From positions 23,101,631-23,165,630 of the forward strand of contig NC_134569.1 of NCBI RefSeq assembly GCF_050947875.1: DNA of 64,000 nt, written 5' to 3'. Below, piece after piece: positions 47,761-58,200 of this stretch. The position numbers and the translations under genes were made by a program. Below the pieces are notes generated by a model, which saw only the letters and a list, made by a program, of their open reading frames with translations, ran no database searches and was not told the origin of the DNA. Origin of the DNA: Dermacentor variabilis (lineage: Eukaryota > Arthropoda > Arachnida > Ixodida > Ixodidae). Each line of letters opens with the position of its first letter. The first letter of the stretch is position 1.

Positions 47761-48562
47761 CAATAGGGAAGAATTCGATTCTGCTGCTACCTCAGTAAGT
47801 GAGCAATTTAAACTTTATGGTGGAGGATTAAAGTTTACCAAGGAATTTCCTCAGCAACACGTAATTCAGTTTCTAGACATTTCCTTGGTCTTCGAAGAAA
47901 ATCACGTTTGTTGGCAGTACTCCCCAAGATCTTCGAAGCCGTTTTTAAACTTTCAATCCAAGCATTCCAACGTAGTAAAAAACAGAATTGCCATGTCGTG
48001 TGTTAAGTCTGCTCTCACCACATCTTGCATGCACAAAATGAGCTCCAGTTTTAATGTGCAGGTACGGCACCTATTAGAAGCAGGTTATCCTAGTGTAGCA
48101 GTGGCCACTGTGGCTGAACGCCTAAAGAAGTCGGTTTCGAGGGGGACGGACGTGATTACAGAAAGCAGTAATAGCAAAAAAAGAGTAGTGGCTATTCTGT
48201 ATATTCATTCAGTGTCGCACAGGCTTAAAAAAGTTGCAAGTAGATATGATGTTAATGTTGCTTTCACTGCTCCCAATAAGCTAGGTAAGATATGCACTGC
48301 CGTGCAGAGGAAAAAGGAGCAGGTAAAAGGCAAAAAAAGAACAGATATTTGTCCAGTGAAGCACAATAAGCACAACAATTTTACTGACTGTCGTATGGGT
48401 GTGGTTTATAAAATTCCCCTTAGCTGTGGCCAGTTCTACGTAGGGCAAACGGGGCGGTGTATTAATCAGAGGCTAATGGAACATAAAAGGTTGTTGATCG
48501 GTGGATCGCCTTGTATAGCCTTTCCCTACATTGCCAAGATTGTAACTGCACACCATAGTTAG
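47711..48562 (+). pseudogene. Penelope-like RT end plus GIY-YIG endonuclease
   Basis: A frame of 283 codons. The part from about 47761 has FLDISLVFEE (the segment after the reverse-transcriptase palm), a basic linker, then VVYKIPLSCGQFYVGQTGRC of the endonuclease. It stops early (IVTAHHS) compared with the inverted copy, which runs past this point, so the C-terminal catalytic segment is frameshifted here. The first 17 codons belong to the inverted arm and are not element coding sequence. Confidence 0.75.
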
Positions 48563-48901
48563 TTGAATGCGCGATATTGTACAGGCATAAGAATGAAGAT
48601 ACACGTCTTATAGTAGAGGCATGGCATGTCTATAATAGTGTAAGTGCGTGCGTGAGTCAGCCTTTGATTACTTTATATAAGGAAGAGATATAAGTGCCTT
48701 AACAGGTATCTCTCAAGTGGACCAGCACATGTACCCGACTGACATGTGGTGATACCATTCCAGAGCTTGTGCAGATGAGTTTTGTGTCTTCTTTCTTTTT
48801 TTCGCCTCAGTGCTCCCTTCAGCTGATAGTCGGCGTTCGTGTTGTCCACTTCTCTACTCTTGTGTCCTGTCTGCACGCCTCACCTCTTTTTTGCATAATG
48901 A
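48159..48901 (+). repeat. Right arm of a 740-bp inverted repeat
   Basis: Partner of 47022-47760. It ends at GCATAATGA and lacks the final ACCAACTAG tail that the left arm keeps. Confidence 0.9.
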
Positions 48902-49075
48902 AGCACTTAGCTTATAACTTTTTAATGATTGAAGATTAATTTATTGATTATCTAGGGATGGATCTTCGACCTAATACAGGGAAATGGAAAAAATAAGCTC
49001 CTGTGCCTTCAATAGCACATATGCGTCTTGTCAGCAGCATGATGAGCAAAACGTGAACAAGGTGAATGCAGGAGC

Positions 49076-49118
49076 CAATGTTTCGACAAGTGGACTTGTC
49101 TTCTTCAAGGCGACATAT
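49076..49118 (-). ncRNA. Hammerhead-ribozyme-like motif
   Basis: On the minus strand a TTGAAGA stretch (hammerhead core is CUGANGA) precedes a six-pair stem GACAAG/CTTGTC with a four-base loop, followed by the GAAA core and ACATTGGC. Penelope-like elements are known to carry minimal hammerheads in their terminal repeats. The first core base is changed (C to T), so this copy may be inactive. Confidence 0.4.
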
Positions 49119-49254
49119 GCTTTCCTCGCCACAGTATATATAGGTAGGGTTCTTCTAAAGGGGAGAGGGTGTGAAGCGGGAGGACGCAGAAACGAGGGGA
49201 AATGTGTTAGCGTGTCGAATTGAGAGTAAAGAAACGCTGTATACAAGGTCAAAG

Positions 49255-49401
49255 CCAGGGCCCCCCCCCACCCCGGTCTGTCAACACACGCGCGTTAGCC
49301 GGCGTGTCAAGAGCGTCTGACACGCCGGCTGACAAAAAAAAAAAAAAAAGAAAGGAAAGGGGAGAAAAAAAAAGGGGGGGGGGATACACCAAGAAATTAA
49401 A
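49255..49401. repeat. Homopolymer runs and GC-rich hairpin
   Basis: Runs of C, A and G flank a palindrome built on AGCCGGCGTGTC and its complement GACACGCCGGCT. Part of the 3' region of the adjacent Penelope-like element. Assembly here could be unreliable. Confidence 0.6.
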
Positions 49402-49905
49402 CTAAGTGTTGTTGCCTACAGCTTGAAGTTTAGCATAGCGAATAGGTTCTAAAGCTCCCTTTGAAACTTTTATGCCTATTGGTTGCAATGTCTTGAACTT
49501 ATGGATAAGGTGTGATTCTCGGTATTTTCTTTCTCGTTCAGAACGGAAATTTGACTGTAAGATGTAGAGTTTAAGTTCATCAAAGTTATGACCTGGTTGG
49601 TTGAAATGCTCGGCGACGGCTTTGGGAAGCTTTTTAGTTGTGTCCGCGCGATGTCCGTTTAATCTGACGTTCATTGATTGTCCTGTTTCACCGATATATT
49701 GTTTCTTACAGAAGGCGCATTCAAGCATATAAATCACATCCGAACTTGTGCAAGTGAAGCTAGATTTGACTTCATGTGTATAACTATTTGCGGTGCTTTT
49801 AATATTAATTTCACTTTGAAGGTGCCTGCAGGTTTTGCACCTAGGGCGACAACATGCTTTTATTACGGGGGAATGCTGCTGGCTGACTTTTGCGTGCACT
49901 AACAT
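49402..49905 (-). pseudogene. Penelope-like GIY-YIG endonuclease
   Basis: 167 residues starting in a CRPRCKTCRHL cysteine motif, then VIYMLECAFCKKQYIGETGQ with the GIY-YIG core, VRLNGHRAD with the conserved arginine, and ERKYRESHLIHKF with the catalytic glutamate. It appears intact as a domain but is detached by frameshift from its polymerase. Confidence 0.8.
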
Positions 49906-49923
49906 GTCTTTAAAGTTCTTGTT

Positions 49924-50250
49924 TCAGTGATAGGTAACCCTGGGTACATCCGGGAATGCTTTTTGCAGACGCTCGTTACTTGATAATATTGGGTGGTATT
50001 TGCTTAGGATGTTGTTTATGGTTGGGAGTGCATTAGAATATTTTGTTATAAAGGCCGGCAGTCTGTCATAATCTAATGTGGGCTGTCTCTTCGCCAATTT
50101 TAACTGTCTCTCCAATCTTGACGTGGCATCATAAGCTCTATCGAGAGCAACTTGGGGATAGTTCCTTTCTGCTAGCGTTGATTTAAGATCATTTAGGTGG
50201 TGGATTCTTCTATACGTTTCGCTTGTCCGACAAAAATTCCTTGCTTGCAA
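49924..50250 (-). pseudogene. Penelope-like polymerase-endonuclease linker
   Basis: 108 residues rich in basic and aromatic positions (RRIHHLNDLKSTLAERNYP...). It lies between the reverse-transcriptase palm and the endonuclease, is shifted in frame from both, and is in the position expected for the thumb and linker of a Penelope-like protein. Confidence 0.65.
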
Positions 50251-50632
50251 TGTCGCGGGTGATGACTGTTGTAGTCGAAGTATTGCTGGCTATCTGTAGG
50301 CTCCGGTAAAGTGCCGTTCTCAGTTTTTCGTTTTCTATGTAGACCGTCGTGTCCAGGAAGTTGATCTGACTAGGAGAGTGGTGAGCAGTAAATTTAATAC
50401 TCGGGTAGAAGCGATTGAAATGGCTAATTAAGTCGGTTAAGGCGCTTGTGCCGTGTTCCCATATTATAAATATGTCGTCAATGTAACGAAGATAGGTGTG
50501 GGGTTTTAAAGGGTAGGATTTCTGCAGGTCTGCTTCAAGCTGTCCCATGAAAATGTTCGCATACGTGGGAGCGAATGGCGTACCCATGCTAGTGCCGAAA
50601 ATTTGCAGGTAGGTGAAGGGGTTTGTCGGAAG
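50210..50632 (-). pseudogene. Penelope-like reverse-transcriptase palm
   Basis: Contains GTPFAPTYANIFMGQLE (a B-motif type loop) and YLRYIDDIFIIWEH with the catalytic Asp pair of the polymerase, then INFLDTTVYIENEKL. The fingers part of the polymerase and the true start are absent. Confidence 0.8.
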
Positions 50633-50640
50633 TTATGCCA

Positions 50641-51073
50641 CACTGAACCCTCCTCTATAAATGACACGGTGCGAGATAAAAGTTACATTTCAATGAAATT
50701 TTAAGTGTATGTTTATACCACTACATAAGCCTAGCTGTCAGTTAATTTGTTTTGTGTTGGGTCAATTTTTTTTTTAAATTGATCATATAGGCACAAGGGC
50801 CAATTTATGAAGTTAAAAGCATTTAGAAACTATGCTTGCTCACTATGCTATTTTAACTCTGCTATATTAAAATAAAAAGAAATATGACATGTGAGATTTA
50901 TGCCTCAGGCTCGAGGGCCAAATGTACTACTGTGCCATATATTATTTTAAAAAGCAATCCTTCAAATTGCATAAAGTTTTCTGTGTTCCACTGTGGTGGC
51001 TGGCGATGAAATCTGAGTTCACAGTTCCTGAATAAGTCCTGATCCCTTAAGACAGCCTAAAATTAAGCGAACG
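50641..51073. other. Non-coding stretch
   Basis: AT-rich spacer between the Penelope-like element and the next transposon. Nothing else seen. Confidence 0.5.
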
Positions 51074-52334
51074 CAGTTAAACCTCGATATAAAGAAGTGG
51101 TAAAATTGGCAATTTGCTAATTGTTATACCGAAATTTCATTGTATTGAAATTCGACATTTTATGTAGATAAGTACAGTCGCCGATCGATTTTTCTCACAC
51201 GGTAATATAAGGGGCCGCAGAATTTTCCGCGTTATCGGTCAATCGAAAAAAGCCAATTTGAATGAGAAAACAGGTTGATAAATTTAGGAGTTGGCGACGA
51301 ATAATATGGTTTCATGCCACGTAAGTGGACGATATCGTCTCGGCGGTACGAACTAAGCAAAGCCAGCCACGCTTTCACGTGCACTCCACCCCCGCGGTTG
51401 ATAGCGCACGTACGTCGCCCGTACTGGGACGACGCTATCAGGAAAAGCACCAGCAGCGGGGAGCGCATATGCTTGGTCTGCCTCTCGCTCCAGTGGCTTA
51501 CCGAAACTGGAGATTATGCAACCTCCAATACTAAGAACTGAGGTGAAACAGCGCGAAAAAGACGAGGACACAAGGAAACAAATACCACAGACAAGCGCTT
51601 GTCTGTGGTATTTGTTTCCTTGTGTCCTCGTCTTTTTCGCGCTGTTTCACCTCAGTTCTAAGTATGAACCAACTAGCCCTCATCAAGATCTTACTAATCC
51701 AATACTAAAAGTGCGATAAGACAGCTTACATGGCGTCATGCCGTCTCGGTACGCTCACTCTTTGCGTACGCGGCAGATTACCTCTAAAGTAGGGTGCGCG
51801 GCTGTGTATGTGCTCAGCCGCGCTTACAGCTATGTGCAACCACAGCCGCCTGCCTCTTCGCGCGCGCTTGATCGCGTTACAGCGAGTTCACTCGATCCCC
51901 TCCCTCTTTGCTAGCGCAGGAAGGTGGCACTCGCTAAGCCACCATCTTTCTTTTCTTACCCTCGCACACTTTCATTCGCACCTAAACACGGGGCGCGATA
52001 GCATCTTGTCGTATTTCGGCTTTATATGGAACGTCATGCGGCTCCACTTCTGCGGTCGCTCTTGTCACGCGGGGCGCAATTTGAGAGGTGCGTTTGCAAA
52101 CAGCAGCTTGTAATTCAATCTTTTTACTATCTGCGTCCGCGGTAGTTTTCATTTATTGTCTCGGCATTCCTGTGCGGCAGCAGTGAAATTTCGTTATATT
52201 GAAATGGCATACAAACACTTCATTATATTGAAGTTCTAAATGCACGTTCTATGGACAAGAGGTGCTGAAAAGTTAAATACTTCCATATACCGAGAACTTT
52301 GTTATATTGAAATTCGTTATATCGAGGTTTAACA
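51074..52334. repeat. pogo/Tigger-like nonautonomous DNA transposon
   Basis: Ends CAGTTAAACCTCGATATAA on the left and TTATATCGAGGTTTAACAC on the right form inverted termini, followed inward by further related CATTATATTGAA-type blocks. The interior is GC-rich and non-coding, with no DDE transposase. Termini of this kind are typical of Tc1/mariner-pogo relatives. A snap-back element inserted at 51535. Confidence 0.6.
51535..51697 (+). mobile_element. Perfect snap-back hairpin with target duplication
   Basis: A perfect 62-base palindrome arm on each side of the centre at 51596/51597 (ACAAGCGCTTGT), followed by the tail TATGAACCAACTAGCCCTC. TCCAATACTAA occurs at 51524-51534 and again at 51698-51708, an 11-base target-site duplication. 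There is no spacer and no mismatch, so the insertion is recent. Confidence 0.9.
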
Positions 52335-52707
52335 CTTGCAAAGTGTGAAAACTCCATCTTATTTAGGTTTTGGACATTGGTGAAAAAAAAAGTAAAGTTT
52401 CAAAAATATCCCACTTTATTTCAAGTATACATGCGCTTACTTAGCATATTTCAGTCCACTGTCTTCGATTATGCACTTGTGCCAACTAGTACCTTTGAGC
52501 TGTGTGAATTTCATGGCATATCTTTAACTTGCGATGATATAGCACAGAAGCATGTATTTGCCAAGTCGGTCCAATGACGCATGAGAAAGTTGCAGATTTG
52601 AGATTGCAGTTGGCACCACATCCAACAAAAACTATGTGATCACTTATACCCTTGCAAATGTTTGTCACTTCCAGCAATGATTTCTGATTACTCAGATGTA
52701 GACAGGT

Positions 52708-52940
52708 ACCCACGGGGTAGCTCAGCGGCTGTGGTGTTGCGCAGCTGAGCACGATGTCACTGGTTCAGTTCTGGTTGCAGGTGGCCGGTTTCCGATGGGA
52801 GTGGGATTTCAAAAGCACTTGTGTACCATACATTGGGTGCATGTTAAGGCACTGCAGGTGGTCACAATTATCCAGAGCTCCCCACTGTGATGTGCCTCAT
52901 AATCAGGTTGTGGTTTGTAATGTAAAACTGCAGAATTTTG
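52708..52940 (+). mobile_element. Diverged tRNA-derived SINE copy
   Basis: Head GGGGTAGCTCAGCGGCTGTGG (box-A region) with a degraded box B (GGTTCAGTTCT), then the tail blocks GGGTGCATGTTAAGGCACTG and CCCCACTGTGATGTGCCTC in the order of the 41.2 kb copy. Confidence 0.7.
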
Positions 52941-54786
52941 TTTTTGCCTTGGCTAGGTATAATTGATAGCTTTTGCAAGTGTTACACTGATAGAATGACA
53001 ACGCACTGACAATGCCAATGCAACTATGCACTAACACTAGCCACTACATTCTTACAGGTGTTTATAGGTGTTTTGGGGAGTTCAAAAGGCTGTGAAACAA
53101 GCTTTCTAATGATGGCATACATGTGGAGGGTTGTGCCTCACGTGCAGTACAGGTCAGAAATTTTAATTGCCCCAAGTGCCACTGAAGTGATGCCAGCCAG
53201 AAAGAGAATTGCAGGTTTTCTAGAACACAGATGCAGATATTTTGCTAATGTGAACAGGAATAATAACAGAACCCAAAGGTGCAAAATTCTGAAGAAGTAT
53301 TTTGCCAGAAAATTAATTTTAAGTACCTGTTCATTTGCCACCACATGCTTTACTTTTCCAGACATTTGTCGTTAGGGAGATGTGAGCCCATCGTCCAAAG
53401 AACACTTCACAGGAGCACTCTCTTATTGTGTTACGGAGATTCTACAACTCCAACCATAATACATTCTTTGCACCAAGTCCCTGCTGATACTGTGGTTTCC
53501 TGTGACTAGTAGCGGAGTGCTGGTGATGTCACATGCCTGTGATGTGACCAAAAAGCAACTGTAGATCAGAAAGAATTGTAGCTAAAAGGTGTTTGAAAAA
53601 GGTGGCAGTTTGTGCAGCTCCCTAACAGTAGAGGCAAAAGCCAGTGCTTGCACTGTATAAGGCTGTGCTGGCTGGAGTCTGTGTACAAGGCATATTTTTT
53701 CCCTCTTCTAGTGTGTATTCTAGTATAACTTTAAAAATGAGAGCTTGCTGTTTATTACCTTTGACTGAATATTGGTACTGTTTATAATATTTGCTCAGAT
53801 GCCTTGGTGTCATCCAAAACCCTATGACACATAGACAGGTCCACACAGTAGAATTTGCTAACATAAACCTGCAGGAAGCGAGGAGAAAGTGTTTTCTATT
53901 TTTTCTTCCAACTAGGTATTCCTTTAAACCTTGAGTAAGATGGCATTTCTGACTTAGATGCTTTCTCCACTCCAGAATTTTAAACTGTCCTGGATGAATC
54001 TGTTGGGTGTTCCACTGACCATCACTACTTGGACTCCAGCAAAGACCAAAAGGTTTAGTGCAGCTGGGGCAGCAGAGAAACAGTGCAGGCTTTTGCTTGA
54101 ATTTAAAGTGAATTAAAGTGAATTTAAAGGCTCAGTGGGACAATTGAAGCCATGATATTCAGTCTTCTGCTTTGTGTGCTCTGTTTGTTCATTCAAGACA
54201 TGCACACTTTGGGGGCTATTTTAGATATGGCATGTTCGCAGCTGACTTTATAGGGGTTTCAGCTTTACAACCCCTAAATACTGAGCTAGTAGAGTGCCTA
54301 ACAATGTGTAAAGCAACATTTCCATCTATGATGCATGGAGAAAAGTACAAAGGGGAAACAAACATTGCGCTATTGCGTCAGGAATTAAATCACCAGTGGC
54401 CGAGTCCCTGGACCAGCACTGGACTTAATGACCAACACTGTAATGGCTAAGTTGCTTAGAGGAAATAGTAGTAAAGGTGGATAGCATGACGAGAAATGTG
54501 TTAAATAGTTTGTGTGGTAGCAAATGTGTGCATCACAGGGCAGCCCGTTGATGTAGTGAAAACACGGAAGGAAGTGGACTCAACAGAGATAGGAAAAGAT
54601 GACCAAGGTAAAGGCACTATAGTGTGTTCAGCGCAGGTGCCATCATTTTGGTGTTGAACTGTGCTATACAATGCCCAGCTGCAGAGGAGTGAGGAGACAA
54701 TGAAGAAATAATTGTAATTTATTCTGATAAACATGCTGCTGCTGATGGTAGGCAAAGAATATAAATATCTGATATAAGCCATTTAA
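52941..54786. other. Non-coding stretch
   Basis: No supportable gene. An acceptor-like CTTACAG at 53051-53057 leads, in the cassette phase, into a frame with several stops that contains NFNCPKC. At most this is the ghost of a zinc-finger exon. Confidence 0.35.
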
Positions 54787-55294
54787 AGGGACACTAAAGC
54801 GAAATAATAAATCAGGTTAGACTAATAAAGCATTGTTTGAGAACCTTGCAGGCAGTCAAAATTTCAATATAATAGTTCGATTATTAGATGAGAAAATGGA
54901 GGTCGAAGTATCAGTATTCGAATTTCGTGCTGAAATTCAGGTGCCGGTACGTCAGTGCGATGTCAGGGATTCCGAAGTATGTTTTCGCATTTGGGCTGCA
55001 TTGGCTGAGTAAAGGTTCCCAAAACTTGCCATGTTTAATATTTGGTTCATTTAGAACACAATGTAATCAATCTGTAGCACTATATAACTAAGTAGGCCCT
55101 AGAAGACGCCATCAACATCCATGACATCACAGTGACCAGGTGTGGGAACTTCAAGGAGGCGTCGCCACCCGTCTTTCATTTTTGCGATTTTTCTGGCTTA
55201 CCAAAACTCTTATCGTAGCAAGAGTGGTGTTTTCGGTGTCGTAGAAAGGTAGTTTACTGATGCAGAAGAAATCATTTTTCCCTTTAGTGTCCCT
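54787..55294. repeat. Intact TTAA-flanked MITE, AGGGACACTAAAG family
   Basis: Perfect 13-base inverted termini AGGGACACTAAAG and CTTTAGTGTCCCT, each abutting TTAA (54783-54786 and 55295-55298). 508 bp, non-coding. Diverged relatives occur at 21.2, 23.5 and 25.9 kb. The TTAA target suggests mobilisation by a piggyBac-type transposase. Confidence 0.8.
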
Positions 55295-55298
55295 TTAA

Positions 55299-58200
55299 TA
55301 AACAATGTTATTGTACAAAACTGCACAGTTATGGTGGTTTGTACAATGGCAGGCTTTCACCAGATACACAGAGCATGTTGGATATGTTCACCATATGTAA
55401 ATTTCTAAGTCATGTCAATTTTTGTTTGGTGTCCACTACGTTGGCTGTATTAGAAAATGTTTTTCGAATAACCAGTCTTTGCAATGGCAAGCCCATCAGG
55501 TGTTGTCGCGAGGACGCGATTAAATTATTACTCCCAATTTCAGCTAAGCAGTCCTTTTATACTTTGTATGTCACCTATCTTTTGCTTATGTAGAGCAGTC
55601 ACATAGTGCTATTGCTGATCTGAGGACAGTGATATGACTCTAATCTTGACAAATAGCGTGCCAAAAAGCCTTGCTTATCAAAGCAAAGATGAACTTGATA
55701 TGCTGCCTTGTACTGCTATACATTTATCAACACTATGTGGTGTGGTGGAAAGATTTTAAAGCTGAGGCAGAAGGTTGAGCTGGAAGGAGGAAACAATTGC
55801 TAGGATACCGATTGACACTGGAGACACAACACTGGCTACACTGGCAACTGGGCCAGTTAAGAAACTTGGGTCACTATTTTGTAGCAACGCTTTTTTTCAA
55901 TGCTGATGCCTTTTCACGCTTTTCGCATTTTTGAGGGTCACTTTCAGCACTCTGTACGGGTAGGAGCATTACTCTGACCGCCTATCTGGCTCTGGCCCTA
56001 CAATTAAGCTCCTTTGCTCTGAGCTCTCTCTAGCACAAGCTAATGTGTGTGGAAATTAATTTTCAGCTTCCATAGAAAAGGCACTCTGAACACAATAAGC
56101 TGAACAATTATACAGCTCCTTGTTTTACATGTGCCTATTTTGCTTGATGCCTGCTTTATAAGCTGAGAAGTTTTTTTTCAATAGGGATAGCTGTGGGTAC
56201 TGCTCAGAACTGGTCTTCACCGAATATGTAGTAATTAACCAACATTGACTGGTACCACAGAACAAGTATTTCAATTTTCTGGCAAGGAAATTATCCTGGC
56301 AGTGAATTGCTTCTTTTATTCTGTCTCGCTTGGGCTCTGTTACGTATTTTTAAATAAATAATAAAATGTCTGCACCAAGGGCTCGGACAGAATGCCAAAT
56401 GCTGAGACAATGTCAGCTGTATGCGACAAGGTTCTTCAATAATGTCATTTGCAGAACACTATGAACTGTTAGTAACAAAGCAAACTGCATTGTGGCTACA
56501 TGTCACCTAAGTATAAATTGCTTGAAATAGCAGTTTTAACCGAAGAAGTCATAATTAGAAGCGTTTATTTGATTACTGTTCATTTCTAACTGGTCTTTTT
56601 TTGAGTATCAGTGCCTGGTTAAGTATAGGGAAGTTGTATGGACTTGGTGGTTTGCACTTTCCTTTTTTGCCCATAGGTGGGGTGACAATCATCAGAACCG
56701 CCGTGATTTTGGCGGTTCTGATTATTAGTATGTTTCAATTCTCAAACTCACCACTGGCATGACTGAAAAAAACTACAGCGAGCACTGCCTCTCAGTGCCT
56801 GTAAGCACCTCATTGCAGCATGGCTGCAACATGAAATCAAAACGCCAAGCGTCTATTAAAAGAAATATAGGCTCCATTAAACAATGGATTGTGGGAAATA
56901 TGGGGTAAAACTTGTGGATTTATCTATATTGTCTGCTTCTGACTACAGTGGGAACATTTAACCCTTTGTGGTCATGCGTCAGGCACCTCCCAATATGCCA
57001 AAATATAACTTCCAGTCAGATGTTGGGAAGTGCTGGATGTGGAATTGCTTGCATGCACAGGCGCTTTATTTTTGTATTTGTTGTGGCACCTTTTGGGGAA
57101 CTCGTTCAACTATTGATAAGTGCAGTTTTCATTGTCCATGTATGGAGGCAGGACTTGTTTAGCAGCATACTTGAAGGAATTCATACAATATTGTTTTTCG
57201 CGAAGCACTGAGAGGATGGGCAGCTTTCTCTACGTATGTTTCATGAAAACTCGCATGAGTTTATTGAATCTGAAGATTATTTTAATGCCAAGGAGGAGGA
57301 ATATATTCGATCTTCAGATGACCGGCCAACATCCCTGAATGAGACCACTGAAAAATAAAGTGATGATGAGGACCCTAGAGAAGATGTTTCCTGTGGTGAT
57401 AATCCACAACGTGATACTGGCTGGAAACTATGCTGTTGAAAAGCTTAGGAATCAAGGAAGTTTTTTCTGAAATAAATCATTACTATGTGCTTCTTCAGAC
57501 GAGTACTCTTTCTCTATGGCTTCCACAAATGCACAAAATAGTTTATGGCCGGAATGACTGCTAAGTGGGTAAATGCTCATGATCGCTAGGGGTTATTGCA
57601 TTTTAATATTTGTTAATTTGTTGGACCAGATTAATCCTAAAGTTAAATGGCTGTGCTCCAACAGTTCACTTTTTATAGAGAGAAAATAATGTTATGATGG
57701 CTATGGTATTTAATTTTATATTTACAAGGAGCCACTCAACAGTGATGTTCGATGGCAAGTGGACAAGGTGCTTCAATATAAGTATGATGAAGTATATGGT
57801 GCTAAGAAGTCAAAAGTATTTCGTACATGCAGTGCATTATGGCAATTGACGATGAACTTGTTACAGCCAGTGCTGAGTGCTGTACCTACCCTGTTCTTTA
57901 TACAATGCATAGGACCTACACAGTTTTCTAAGAAATAAATAAAGTTCCTCATTTTCACATGTATAACCTGACGCACCACCCCCATTGCAATCTTTAAAAA
58001 AAGAAAATGCGTATCAACTTTGCAAAAACTGCATACAACGATGCTCGAAAATATATACAAACAACCTCACACATTTATCGGCAAAGAGTAAAACTCCAGA
58101 AACAATTTTGTACGTCCAGTCAAAGGTCTCTCACTGATGGTCTCTGCCGAATCATGGTGCAGCACCATGAGCTTTGCAGCAGTGACGGCAATGCTGTGAA

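Larger units (their letters stand above)
46978..48901 (+). mobile_element. Penelope-like element, inverted-duplicated insertion
   Basis: A plus-strand copy (about 47761-48901) lacks its 5' end and keeps a post-polymerase segment (VIQFLDISLVF) and a GIY-YIG endonuclease. An inverted second copy of its last 740 bases is fused to its left. The far left end carries the tail read on the minus strand as GCATAATGAATCTTTACC then AACTAGCTCAGCTG. Both copies are incomplete for reverse transcriptase, so neither is autonomous. Confidence 0.85.
49000..50640 (-). mobile_element. Second Penelope-like element, 5'-truncated
   Basis: On the minus strand it reads from the reverse-transcriptase palm (LQIFGTSMGTPFAPTYANIF, then YIDDIFIIW) through a linker to a GIY-YIG endonuclease and a non-coding 3' region. 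Everything upstream of the palm is missing at about 50640. At least two frame breaks separate the parts (near 50230 and 49910). Its sequence differs clearly from the 47 kb element, so it is another family. Confidence 0.85.

Noticed and set aside
49678..49902. Plus-strand open frame opposite the endonuclease
   Set aside because: It is the mirror of the minus-strand GIY-YIG coding sequence.
53058..53250. Possible fossil zinc-finger exon (NFNCPKC after CTTACAG in cassette phase)
   Set aside because: Several in-frame stops and no recognisable histidines; resemblance is limited to one CxxC and could be chance.
54172..54450. 92-codon frame ending NDQHCNG
   Set aside because: Protein-like in composition but lacks motifs, splice signals or a supported start context.
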